Shown here in pieces: positions 48,001-59,500 of a stretch of 64,000 bases of DNA. Numbering within the stretch: the stretch's first letter is position 1; every line of letters begins with the position of its first letter. This DNA is from Owenia fusiformis. Its lineage: Eukaryota > Annelida > Polychaeta > Sabellida > Oweniidae. The position numbers were made by a program, and so were the translations under genes. The DNA is taken from positions 8,552,030-8,616,029 of the forward strand of contig CAIIXF020000009.1 in assembly GCA_903813345.2 (NCBI GenBank), written 5' to 3'. The notes below the pieces were generated by a model. It was not told the origin of the DNA. It was given only the letters and a program-made list of their open reading frames with translations, and did no database searches.

Positions 48001-48690
48001 ACATAAGGTTCGGAATCAAAGTGCCCCGTCCATATTTCTTATTTGATTAAAAATAATTTGTGCATTTGGCAAATATAATCCTTTTTATTGTAGTTTATTC
48101 AAAATATTCCTATGCTGGCTGTACTAATTCTTCAAAACTTTCTACCATTGACGTCATTGATTTGACTCATTTGCATACAACCAATCAGCGCGCCGGAAAT
48201 TATCGATTTTGTTTACTTTGTGGAAAGGTGAATACGTAGCCGGATCAGGCGCACACTTTAAAGCAGTTTTAATAAAGACAATGTTTATGCCACAGTGTTC
48301 ATCACCATGGATTTTTAGGAAGTCGCAGTCCGCCATTTTGTTTTCCACATTTTCTGTGGATGAATAACAACAGTTTAACAAACTGACAAAATGGTTAATG
48401 TTCTGATATGGAAATACATTCACCGCTAATAATTTAAATCACTTTTATGCATTCGCTTGTCTCGTGAAAACGTGTTAGTCATGCGCTATATGTAATAGTG
48501 TCATCAAAAAGATATGCATCAAAGTCTGTTGATGATTCCAGTCATATTTGTTCTGAATTTGTGGTCTTAAAGTATTTAAGAATCCAAAAATACAAAATCC
48601 TACAAGTTATGTTGGTTTTTCTTATTTGTTAATAATTTTGTATTTTAGCACCAGGCATAGAGAGAATACGCCAATACTTTAATTTACTTA
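45060..48690. other. Expected place of GPCR copy A 3' exons; none recognised
   Basis: Reading this block on the minus strand I found no counterpart of copy B exons for TM5, TM6, TM7 or the C-terminal tail. Contains a short perfect hairpin at 47616-47645 and otherwise nothing I can support. Confidence 0.45.
47616..47645. repeat. Recurrent hairpin CATGGGCTTTC / GAAAGCCCATG, copy 1
   Basis: An 11-bp perfect stem with an 8-base loop. The same stem with a 13-base loop is at 56273-56307. Confidence 0.7.
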
Positions 48691-48691
48691 C

Positions 48692-48724
48692 ATTCCAAAA
48701 CGCCATCCCCACGCCACTATCCAA
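48692..48724 (-). CDS. GPCR copy A, exon 8 (33 bp)
   Basis: CTTTTCAG precedes TTGGATAGTGG; completes the CWI motif of ECL2 and encodes VAWGWRFG. Donor GTAAGT. The homologue at 59590-59622 has the same length. Confidence 0.8.
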
Positions 48725-51700
48725 CTGAAAAGAGATTCATATGACTGGCAATGGGGTATCCTGCAAGTTTGAAAATTCCTGATTAATTAATAATTATAAA
48801 GTTTAGTTTCAATCAAAGACAAGTACACGTACTTTCAGATATCGCAAGGGTCACTCTCAGGGAAACACATTTGGACCTTGATTTTCATTTACTAAATGAA
48901 TTATGACTTTATTGAATTTCATTTGATCGCTTGGCTTTGTATACATATCGTCCCAAATAGCACCATAATAAAATTGAAAGATTTTTCACTGAAAGATTTA
49001 CAAGGACCGACTGAGACTGTATTTGTGTATGGCCGCGGTGCAAGTGAATTGTATGATTTTAATTAGTTTTCTCCGCAGGTATCACTAAAGAGAACAATAA
49101 GCCCTGAAGTGCAAATTACAAGATCATAGGGTTTCAACAAAAATAGCTCATCCTCATAGTTCAAAAAACGCAACCCCATTCTAACAAGTTTCCATTAATT
49201 ACTAGCATACCAGTATACGCCGGCGGGTCCATAGCCTCCATCAAAGTCAGCAAATGGCAAGCAGGAAATAATGAAAGGTGCACCCCAACAAACGACATGA
49301 TATCCCCTGGAGAAAAAAAATAGTATTCGTTTTGATCCTAAATAAAACAGAGACAAAAGAAGTAAATGTATCTCACTCAGGCTGCATAATAATGGAAAGA
49401 CCAGAGTAATGCATGCTTACCATTCATATTGTTCTGTAATTGTCTCTCGGATACCAGACATATATATGTTAAATGTCATAGCAATCACCCAGGCCGTTAC
49501 GCACCACACTGTAAGAGAGACATATATACTTTATCTAGTAATAAATGTCATATCAATCCTCCAGGCCGTCAAGCACCATACTCTAAGAAAACTAGTCACT
49601 ACATGTTAACATCAAACCCTCGAGGAATATATTAATGTTTTAATCAATGTTAATGAAATATGCTATAATTGAGATATTGAAGAAAATTGTCTGGAGCAGT
49701 AAATGTTTCATTTTGGGCCTTGTTTTGGTGACACAATCATTTTCTTAAGAATTCATATTTTCAGTAAATGAACTTTTTATCGAAATGTTCAGTTAAGCCA
49801 CTAGTTTTGATCATGTCTAAAGAAGTGTCCTACTCAGGACGACTCTTTACACGATCTTGTACTTGGCAAATAATGTTTAAAACTTACCCCACAAATTTAG
49901 CCAAAACCCTTGAAATCGACACGATGGCCTGCCGGTTCGATAAAGGTCTCCCTAAAATTGAAAAAATGTTGCTGATTAATTTACCCTACCAACCTACCCA
50001 TGCTGACTTGAAACCATAATGTTTGGGGTTAAATTGCCTTCAAAATCGCATTAATATTTTCAAGAAATATTTCTAATATTTCGTCCTTTCATGAGCTACT
50101 TCTATCCTCGGTAGTCCTATATCAAGTCATATTTTAAGGAACAATGAATCGATAATATATGAACCGAAAAGTAATATTTACCAAATATTTCATTCTATGG
50201 AAACAAAGTGCAAAATGTAGACCGTATATCGATAATTAAAAATGGTTTATAATCGTGTCTTTGGCCCCAAAGACCTGAGATTACATTTCAGGATTATGAT
50301 CGTTAAAAACCTTAAACACAAGAATTGAATATGGCATACAAGTCCCCTGGTGTGCCCTAGCCTATATAAATGTTATAAATACAAATAAAAATTGAAGATG
50401 AAAGATTTAAATTGAAAAGAATAAAAGTCATGGTTACAGTCAATGTTAAGTTCAAATACATTATCAAGGTAATGATATTTTCTAACGATTGAGCGTAGCG
50501 AATAAGTTTGAAAATTATTTAATACGGGTACTTCCCACTGTTTTGATATCAGATTTGGAGTAGGTGCTCTATAGTTTGTTACGGGGGTGTATATTTGAGA
50601 ATTTTCTGTTCTATTTAAGTGACGATAAACGGTGGTATTGATTGAATAAGTTGTGAGTGATTTATGTTGAGGAAATAGGTTTTGAAATTAACAAATCATT
50701 CGGCTTTGTGACGCTAACACGGCAGCATTTGCTAAATTTACCAAATGACTCTAAGGTTAACTGTTTTAAAATATCTTGTCAAATATATTTTACTTTGATA
50801 TTAATGTTATAAAGTTAGAAATAGTTTTTGTTTTAAGTAAATTGTGTGTTTCGAATTCTTAAATCCTACAAACGCCAATTTCATCTTAGGGGTAGGTGGA
50901 CCTCCTTGTATATAAAAAACAAAATATACAAGGTACCTTTGGCACTTTGCAAAAGGGGTCGCCGCGAGGTTGGCATTAAAGAATTCAAATTTTTAGCCTA
51001 CATGGCATAAGTTCTGTCAATATAATACTAAGAAACTGTATACAGAGTATGTAAGGAAGGTTTCCGAAACCACATGAATGTAAAATGTAAATTATTTGCA
51101 AAAATTCATAACTGAGATAAAAAGCTGGATAAAAAGCTTTGCCTCCGAGGCATATGTAACGAGTTAAATGTTTGGGCAAGGAGTGACCATATATTTGTTT
51201 ATTTAATTCATAACTGAGATAAAATGCTGGATAAAAAGCTTTGCCTCCGAGGCATATGGAACGAGTTTAATGTTTGGGCAAGGAGTGACCATATATTTGT
51301 TTATTTATAATTTTAGACGAGACTCGTCTCTGAGACGTTTGTGGAGCTATAAAGGATTATCTATACATTATAAGATTTGAGATATTTGCCTCCAAGGCTA
51401 GATAGTGATTTCATTTCGAAATTTGTCAAAAGAATTAAGTCCCAAGAATCAATATTGGACTATTATGGAGCTTTGCCTCAGGAGCATCTGTAGATAAGGA
51501 ATATTTGGTATAAGTTTACCTCTGGAGAGTATGTACTTTAGAAGTTAATAGAATAATCATAATATATGGCTATATATGCCAGGATTATAATCAGATCATT
51601 GGACTATTATTGAATTTTGCCTCCGGGGCATATGTAGATAAGGATTATTTAATATTAAAAGTTTACCTCTGAGGAATAATCTACTTTAGAAGTTGAAAAT

Positions 51701-54090
51701 ATGATATTAACAAAATGGTTTTATATGCCAGGATTATGATCAGATCAATTGAACTATTATTGAATTTGCCAACCGGGCATCTGTGCATAAGAAATATTTG
51801 ATATCAAAAGTTTACCTCCAAGGGATGTGTTCTTTAGAAGTTGATAATATAATATTAACAAAATGTGGATTCATATGCCAGGATTAAGATCAGATCATTT
51901 GACTATTATTGAATTTTGCCTCCGGGGCATCTGTAGACAAGGATTGTTTTATATTAAAAGTTTACCTCTGAGGAATAATCCACTTTAGAATTTGGAAAAT
52001 ATAATATTAATAATATGGCTTTATATGCCAGGATTAAGATTAAGTCATTGGACTATTATTGAATTTTGCCTCCGGGGCATCTGTAGATAAGGATTGTTTT
52101 ATATTAAAAGTTTACCTCTGAGGAATAATCCATTTTAGAAGTTGGAAAATATAATATTAATAATATGGCTTTAAATACCAGGATTAAGATCAGATCATTG
52201 GACTATTATTGAATTTTGCCTCCGGGGCATCTGCACAATATTTAATATAAAAAGTTAATCTCTGGGGGATTTAGAAGTTGATAATAGAATATTAATGATA
52301 TATGGCTTTTAATGCCAGGATTATGTTCCGATCATAAGTCCGGGACACCTCCGAGGTGCTGCCCAAAGGGTCATTGTGTATGTGGAGTTTGTATGTACGA
52401 TATTATTATACGCCAATAAATAGCGACATAGCGGCACATAAGAGCCAATGCAAATTTATATGGGGGTTGTGTTCTTTTAAGATTTAAGTACGGAGGACCA
52501 GTTTTAATTAAAGTCAATGTTAGAGTCAGGGTCGGAGTCAAAGCCAAGGTTACTTGTGCCTGAAAAAAAGTTCAATGGCGAATCAAAAAGAAATACTTAC
52601 CCAAAAGTATCCAATATTCTGCATCAAGGCGGCGAAGATAAGATACAATATCATTCGCTAAAAATAAAAATTAATGCTGACATAAAATATATTTAAGAGA
52701 AAATTTATTATGCCTATATTATCATTTGCCTTCTCCACATTGATAACGTGGCAAATGGCCGTTTTAAGCTAGCCTTACACTTGGCGGACATTGTCCGACT
52801 TTGTCAGTTTTTCCTTTTTGTCTCAACTCAACAATCAACAATCATCTGACATGAGACAAAAAGGTGCAGTGGACATTGCTCCCTGATATAGCTCCCTATA
52901 GCTCCCTTAATATCCGATTTAATTTTGTCCGCCGAATCTCTGGCTAGCCTTAGAAAGGTTCTCCTACGGTAGATGTTATACTTTCAATGTTTTCAAAACA
53001 GATGACGTATATGTTGTCGTTTTTTACCAAAACTATACTATACACTACAGGGTGGTCCAAAAAAGGGACACACGTATTTCAAAAATAAATATTGATTTTC
53101 TTGATGAAAACCATTTTCGAGAACGTAGTGAGAACTAGTTTGGTGTGATAGAAGGTTTACCTGAGAAAAGATTCGATATCTTCGGAAGAGCAATATAATG
53201 CTGATGATGACAACACTGAAAATTAAATTACATTTTCAATCATTTTGAAATGGTAATATGTATTGTAAATTATAACAAGTCAGAGTGTTTGTGAAAAAAA
53301 TCTACTGGTCTTCATCGTGTATTTACGTTTCGCAAAATTCGTGATGCTTTTTTGTTTTCTTACCATCCAATAAAAGAGAAAGATGCAAACACCTTCAGGA
53401 CTGTCACCAAAACGTACTGTAATAGAAAAAATGTCAACTATTAAACACCTGGCCATGGCAGGAATATATCATTAGACTAAAATGTTGATCTCCATGGCCA
53501 TGTAAAATGTTCATTTCCATTCAGGGCACAATGTCTCTCGTTATGCTGACGATTAAACAGAAAAGAAACATATTTTAAACAGTTTTATTAATACACCATA
53601 CATCATGACACATGCACAGTAAAACTTGTCTAATCCAAACGCTTTTGGAACTGACAAAGGTGTTCAGATTGATTGGTGTTCGACTTTCGATGTTTCCTAA
53701 GATGATAGTCTTAACATATTTGAAAAATGGAACCAAAAGCACGTCATTGAGAAGTGTTTAAATTAGAGAGGTGTTCTGATATTCATGTTCTTCTGTACAT
53801 GTTATCGTGCGACTTCGAAATGTTTCACTATTAAGAGATTACTTGGCAAGATTGCGTCAAGGCAATGACATGGATAAGCACATGGATGGCACCCGGAACA
53901 TCCTTTCTCCGTAACATGAAAGGGACAGTGCCTAATAGAGCATGGATATACTTACACATTGGCTATCTCTATCAAACAATGTGCACTCAACTTCGGTACC
54001 ATTCGTCTCAGGAGTAGTTGCAGCCTGTGAAGATAAATCCGTTACCATGGTACATGTAGTCGTTGCCATACTAATCGCACCCGTTGGCAT
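48692..54090 (-). CDS. Class E (cAMP-receptor-like) GPCR, copy A, 3' part missing
   Basis: Predicted seven-helix receptor related to slime-mould cAMP receptors, Crl proteins and animal GPR157. Exons in transcription order: 53956-54090, 53364-53416, 53161-53215, 52601-52657, 49888-49951, 49421-49508, 49211-49306, 48692-48724; all are flanked by AG and GT and their phases join without stops. They encode an N-terminus with NGTE, TM1 (FASFSFIGCVVIISIILLF then RRYR), TM2 (RMILYLIFAALMQNIGYFW), TM3 after Cys-Arg-Phe-Gln-Gly-Phe, TM4 (VVCWGAPFIISCLPF) and ECL2 with GYGPAGVYCWI. TM5 onward is not found although copy B has it. The start ATG at 54090 has A at -3; an upstream in-frame ATG at 54174 is an alternative. 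Either the gene is 3'-truncated or its last exons have diverged. Ligand unknown. Confidence 0.75.
49211..49306 (-). CDS. GPCR copy A, exon 7
   Basis: Encodes GYHVVCWGAPFIISCLPF (TM4) and GGYGPAGVYC. Acceptor TTTCTCCAG, donor GTATGC. Confidence 0.85.
49421..49508 (-). CDS. GPCR copy A, exon 6
   Basis: Encodes the end of TM3 (WCVTAWVIAMTFNIYM) and the loop SGIRETITEQYE. Acceptor CTCTTACAG, donor GTAAGC. A partial second copy of its first half lies just upstream in transcription order at about 49530-49592. Confidence 0.85.
49530..49592 (-). repeat. Partial duplicate of GPCR copy A exon 6 with acceptor
   Basis: The minus strand reads TTTCTTAGAG then TATGGTGCTTGACGGCCTGG, a diverged copy of the acceptor and first half of exon 6. 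It has no obvious donor in the right place. Copy B has six such extra units at 60312-60725. Confidence 0.75.
49888..49951 (-). CDS. GPCR copy A, exon 5
   Basis: Encodes GDLYRTGRPSCRFQGFWLNLW, carrying the conserved Cys at the top of TM3. Acceptor AATTTTAG, donor GTAAGT. Confidence 0.85.
51100..51310. repeat. Two tandem copies of a 104-bp unit
   Basis: AAAAAGCTTTGCCTCCGAGG and TTTGGGCAAGGAGTGACC occur twice about 104 bases apart, within the long intron of GPCR copy A between the TM2 and TM3 exons. Confidence 0.9.
51370..52340. repeat. About 150-bp tandem array, six to seven units
   Basis: Landmarks GACTATTATTGAATTTTGCC and AAAAGTTTACCTCTGAGGA recur at roughly 145-155 base intervals. Each unit has a GCCTCCGGGGCAT core related to the GCCTCCGAGGCAT of the neighbouring 104-bp duplicate. 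It lies in the same intron of GPCR copy A. Confidence 0.9.
52601..52657 (-). CDS. GPCR copy A, exon 4 (TM2)
   Basis: Encodes RMILYLIFAALMQNIGYFW, 19 codons in phase 0. Acceptor ATTTTTAG, donor GTAAGT. Confidence 0.85.
53161..53215 (-). CDS. GPCR copy A, exon 3
   Basis: Second half of TM1 plus RRYRIFSQ. Acceptor AATTTTCAG, donor GTAAAC. Confidence 0.85.
53364..53416 (-). CDS. GPCR copy A, exon 2
   Basis: First half of TM1 (YVLVTVLKVFASFSFIG). Acceptor CTATTACAG, donor GTAAGA. Confidence 0.82.
53956..54090 (-). CDS. GPCR copy A, exon 1 (extracellular N-terminus)
   Basis: 45 codons, Ser/Thr-rich, with an NGT glycosylation site, ending in DRDSQC at donor GTAAGT. Phase 0 fits exon 2. No signal peptide, as is usual for this class. 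Confidence 0.6.
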
Positions 54091-54699
54091 GGTATGAATC
54101 CAAAAGTAACAGTTAGTATTCACTGAGTCAATATGTTTGCAGATTACTGCGCAAAACTCAATATGTCCAATCAATATTATTTGTGTATTATCATAAAATG
54201 CAACTGAACATCACAGTTTAGTTGTCCTGTGTACGTCAGGTATATTATCCAGGTATATCATCCAATCGGATACTTTCAATCATGCGGCAATTATTGCTTC
54301 CTGGTTAGTTTCTCGGGCCATTCTCACATTTCCGAATTCAGATATTTACCTCGGCTGTTGACAAATCCAAATGTTACATTTGGAAAAATATAGTTCAGCA
54401 ATTTGTATCGACAAAAGTGAAAATTCATAAAGCAAACGGAAATGGTATTCCCCTGTTATATATTCAATTACAGCTTTTGTGAATAATGCTGAATAATGCT
54501 GAAAGGAGTCGGGGTGTTATAGTATAAAAACATGTAAAATTCTATATAACGACATTTTAATGGCATTATAAACAGTCAGTGCAACAAAATTAGATGATTA
54601 CAAACATCACGGTATATAACAATAACAACAAGACATTAACATAACAAAATGTCACCACCTAGTTGCTCACAATATTATGAGTTCTGTTCAATCTAAGTC

Positions 54700-55560
54700 C
54701 GATTTGAACTTTTTTTAGTTGATTTTGAAAAAACTGGTCAAATTAAAGCAAGTTGAAAAAAGCCTTTTGACCTTTCTGACTTTGAGAAAGTCAAAATTCA
54801 AATATAGAGTCAGATCTTAACTTCTGAGAACCTGTAGATGATTCTAAATTAAAGTTATTGGAAGTTGCAAGAATTTGTTACAGATGCCAAACACTAACAA
54901 CCAAGCGCAAACCACCAGATACCAACCGCGTTCACGATTTCGAGATCATAACAATATGTCACCACTGTTAGGTGGTGACATAAAAATAAACGCTGGATTG
55001 ACAGGATTAACCCCTCAAATTAAACTAAATGTACAGGTTGAGCCAATGATAACCACAACAAAGCTCAATAACTTAGTCATCAAGTATGTGCTTCTAAGTT
55101 ATATATGGCACAACCGAACCAACTTTGTTCAATGTTCTTCCCTTCCAAAAGGTTTCAATGGTCTAATAAAAGTGACTTTCACAGACTTTAGAGGCTGAAA
55201 TTGGGGATTTCAAGAAATACTTTTCAAGAAAAAAGTCTTACCTTTCTATTAGGAAGGGTTCAGGTGCCAAAAATTGCTGATCCGTGAATATATCATTTTG
55301 AAAATTGGAAGTAAGAATTTTGTTTTGGAGGCCATGTTTTTTTTGACAGTCATGATAGGAAATAGAATCTCAAACTGAAACCTGGATTAACAGCATTAAT
55401 TCTGAATTTGGCTTGGAATATTTACTCAGATATGTATTCTGATATTATTAGCATGATTATTGACTACTATTTAATAATTGTGGTGTAGTGGAAAAATATT
55501 TTTCTAAAATTATGAATAAATATTATTAAATACATCCGGAAAAGTCAAGCTGAGGCTATG
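54700..55560. other. Spacer between the two GPCR genes; no gene recognised
   Basis: The 107-codon plus-strand frame at 54875-55198 has no known motif. The block at about 54690-54870 shares AGCAAGTTGAAAAAAG and a GAGAAC-TAGATGATT segment with 44790-44880, so it is repeat-derived. Confidence 0.4.
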
Positions 55561-55622
55561 GCATAGTGGTTAGAGCACCAGGCTTGTAACCATAGTTTTG
55601 CAGGTTCAAACCCGGCCATGGC
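55551..55622 (+). tRNA. tRNA-like sequence (TGT anticodon position), likely SINE head or pseudogene
   Basis: Has an A-box-like TAGTGGTTAGAGC, CTTGTAA in the anticodon-loop position, and a B box GGTTCAAACCC at a normal spacing, then a T-rich stretch that could terminate Pol III. The D stem and anticodon stem pair poorly, so it is unlikely to be a working tRNA-Thr gene. Confidence 0.4.
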
Positions 55623-56272
55623 AAATAATTTTCTTTTTTTCTTTATTTATTTTATTTATTTTATATATTTTCTTTATATCATTTCATATGGCACAGTGTC
55701 ATATTTATTACTTTTTGGAGTTTCAAAATATAGGTAAAATATCTGTGTGTGGCTTTAAGAAATTAAGATATTATACATATTATTTCAACTTAATTTAATT
55801 TAAGATATTGTGTCAAAAGGCTTTTTGCAACCATTAGTGAAGTATTATATTAATAGAAGTAGCACTAAACTGCATAAGAAATACAATATTCGATGAATTA
55901 TGATTTTTTGCTGACAATATATAAACATGTAAGATATGCTAAATGGTACATGACACGTTAAACTGTTGAAGGCTTATGTAAAGCTTAAACCACTTTGTAC
56001 ATGCCTATATATTATACTCTCACCCAATATTATCGAGATATGTGTCAATTTATAAACAAAAGAAATGAAAATATCAATTGACATACAGTATGTATCTATT
56101 ACATATTATGTATTTATTTTTGTACATAAATAGCTTATACGTAACACTCTTCAACTATTGAATACAAATAACGTACAATCATATTCATATGTAAAGCATT
56201 TTAATCAGTTTTTAATCAGTCAATCAGTTTTTCTCATTTATTTATTTTCATGAAATATTTTGTGTGTTAGTA

Positions 56273-56307
56273 CATGGGCTTTCGACAAGAAAGATTGAAA
56301 GCCCATG
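56273..56307. repeat. Recurrent hairpin CATGGGCTTTC / GAAAGCCCATG, copy 2
   Basis: Same 11-bp stem as at 47616-47645, here about 130 bases beyond the stop codon of GPCR copy B on the minus strand. Confidence 0.7.
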
Positions 56308-56437
56308 GTTAGTATAATGTTTTCAATTTTGCTTCGTACTCTTTATATGGGTATCTACATGTAATCTAAATGTACACGATACTAATTTCTATCCACTACA
56401 TTGGATGGAACGTATTTCTGCTCATTGTCCCTTACTA

Positions 56438-56596
56438 TCACATTCGAGTTTCATTATCTGTTCCGGTGCTTTCATCAAAGCCCTGTATATTAATCAGATC
56501 CACTGGATCACCCACTGGGTTGGGAATGACCGTGGGGTTGTATTCTTGTATGGAGGTGTTGTACTCCATGCTCGTACTCCGGTGTAATATAGCAGT
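56438..56596 (-). CDS. GPCR copy B, exon 14 (C-terminal tail and stop)
   Basis: Acceptor TTTGTTCTAG; 52 codons rich in Asn, Asp and Pro ending NETRM, then TGA at 56438-56440. Confidence 0.75.
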   Translation of the reverse strand, partial: TAILHRSTSMEYNTSIQEYNPTVIPNPVGDPVDLINIQGFDESTGTDNETRM

Positions 56597-59500
56597 CTAG
56601 AACAAATACGAAAGTGAAGAAGGATATAAGGCCAGAAGCACAGACGGTTTATTCATTTTCCTTAATAATTTTGGACATATTGTGCAATATTTACAAATAT
56701 TTATTAGTAAACTAACAAATGAAAAGTTCAAAGGTAAACCCTTACCCTAATGGGAAATCTTACCCTAATGGGAAACTCTTATCCCTATCTGCATCCTAAG
56801 TCCAATTTACACCAATGTTTAAATCCGTGAAATAATCTAAATGGTGCAGGTTTGGGTATAAAATTGGAACATTCATTGCCCCTTTTATACACTATTTGTT
56901 ATTCCGAAAAAATAAGTGATATAAAAGTCAACAAAATGGGATCTCTTTGCCAATCGCTTGTTCGTCAGCATTATTTGTAAACTGCTAGATAGTCAGTAGT
57001 CACTATCAGCCAAATTTGCTTCATAAGTGGTTACATTTCATCATGGATCCAAAAACCATTATGCAAATGAATTACTCGCAATTAATTGTTTTAAGATATC
57101 TTAATTTTGGCAATGATACATTAGTTACAAGCAACTGAAAAATGTTCCATTTTAGGGCCCACCCTAGTATTTTATATATAACTATAACATGGGTACCTTA
57201 ACATTCGAATGTCGGATCGCCTGTATAGTCTGGCGATCAAGCAGGAAAAGAACGGCATACACAAATCCTAGAAAAGAAACGTTCAATATCATTCTAAAGG
57301 TATGTCCAATGCCACTTACACATGCAGGATGTACACAAGGACACCAAATGGGGAAAGTTATTGCGAAACACGGCAAGAAATGGCAACTCACAAGGGAAAT
57401 AAACCACAATGTCCAAAACTATAAATTTACGCACAAAATCATTCCCCATTGTCCTGCAAGCAACTGAATAACTGTCAAGGATGGCATGGAAATCAGAGGG
57501 TTTAACTTTACACATGCAAAAAAAATTAAATAATCTACTGTCAAGGATGGCATGGAAATCAGAGGGTTTAACTTTACACATGCAAAAAAATTAAATAATC
57601 TACCAAGATTTTCGATAAAAATATACAAAACCGCAAAATATTAGAACTTAATACATCTTAAGTAAAAAATAATCAAAAGAAAATATGAAATTAATACGAT
57701 TTATGTAATGTAATTGAAATGTTGACATGTCAATTTTTACACAACTCAGAGGACATGTTTGAATAATCAAACCTACTAGGAAAAATAAGTGAAGTGCCAC
57801 CTATATGATCAGTTTATAAATAACATCGTCTTTAATCTCTATTTTAATTTTTATTTTTTTATATGAACAATAACATTATCAACATTTTTAATCTTTACAT
57901 TTATTAAATCTTTACATTTTACATAATTTTTACAGCCTTTTACCTTTCAATGTACTAAAGATGACCATGAGTAGGTAAAGAGGGAAGCTTGCTTTGGGGC
58001 TGGCTATATTTTGTATTCTGTAAATAAGACATATTGAAATCTGATATTTTATTTTTAAGTTTAACATAATTAACTCAGATAATTTACTCCCATAAATCGA
58101 TCCATAGCAGAGGTAGCTAACCATGTTGTCAGTGGTTTTCCATTGCAGCTATGCAAAAAATGGGTATCCACGTACACTCCGGATACAGACGGATATAATA
58201 CGACAATGTCTCCATGTCTTTGTAAATTTGTTTATTTTTAACCAATACACCAAACTTCATATGCAGATTACTCACCTATTCGCGAGCGGGAAAACTGCAA
58301 GAATAAGGTACACCAATGGGTACCATTTCAAAGGGCGGATATCCTCCTTCAATTGTTGCTAAAACAGAACGACAGGTTACTTTCTTCTGTTATTGATATT
58401 GTTCTCGCATCAAGTGGACAACAAAGTGAACTCCAAAATCACATGTGCTGATAGATGCATTTTCACCATTACTTAGATTGCAATTGTTATCTGCGAAATA
58501 TGTGCAAGTAGTACACCTTTTATTACTACTACTGTCTACTACTTCAATGTTGCAAAATATTATGTGCTAGTGCACTCAAGTTTATTACTACTTATCTACT
58601 TCAATGTTGCAAAATATGTGCTAGTGCACTCACGTTTATTACTACTTATCTACTTCAATGTTGCAAAATATGTGCTAGTGCACTCACGTTTATTACTACT
58701 TATCTACTTCAATGTCACATACCCTTCTGCTTTCTCGTAGTGGATCGAATGTTCCATACCAGGAATTAGCCTGAAAGTTAAACGTGTAATATGAAAATGT
58801 TGTAAAGTCTAGCTACAACCCTTGTGACCCCCCCCCCCCACACACACACACACTACACACCACCCCACACGTATTGGTGAATTACATTAAAGGGAGCTAG
58901 GGGGAATACAGATACCTAAAGCAAGACTAGTTGAAACGTTAATTATAGGTTTAGGAAAATTTGAATAGGTCTCTGCTGAAAATATTAAAACGATGGATAT
59001 TCTAGAGATAGCTTGTAGTTATACGAACCAGGTGTATAATAATGGGATGGTGAATAAAATAAATCAGAAACAAGAAAATGTGAGGAATACATTTTTGGGA
59101 TTTGGATGGAAAGGAAAAGAACGTGTATGGTACAAACCTTTGCTCTTAACTTGAGGATTATGTATGTATATGTTACAAAGAGAGTCCCGACAATGAGTAG
59201 AACAGGAATGTACCATCTGAAACAGAGATAAAAGATAAGATTAAACATTTCCATGGTGACTTACCAGATCATAATTTAGTAATGTGGATGAATAACAATA
59301 ATTTAATGAAGTAATTATTACTTACTGATAATACATCGCTCATAATTTAAACAATTCATTTACTCGTCTCCTGGGCAGTTCTAGTTGGTCAGATTCTCAT
59401 ATTAGCTTCAAAATGTATCTTTCAAAGTGTATCAATTATGCAAGTCAAAGGTTGTTCCGGGTGAATTTTGTAATTGTGGTGTATTTTATGATCAAAAATA

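Noticed and set aside
51370-52340. Possible CRISPR-like array
   Set aside because: Units of about 150 bp are contiguous and similar throughout, with no short repeat/variable spacer pattern; this is an intronic minisatellite.
54875-55198. 107-codon plus-strand open frame between the GPCR genes
   Set aside because: No family resemblance, and it starts next to repeat-derived sequence on the strand opposite to both genes.
55551-55622. Functional tRNA-Thr gene
   Set aside because: A and B boxes are present but the D and anticodon stems do not pair well; kept only as a tRNA-like element.
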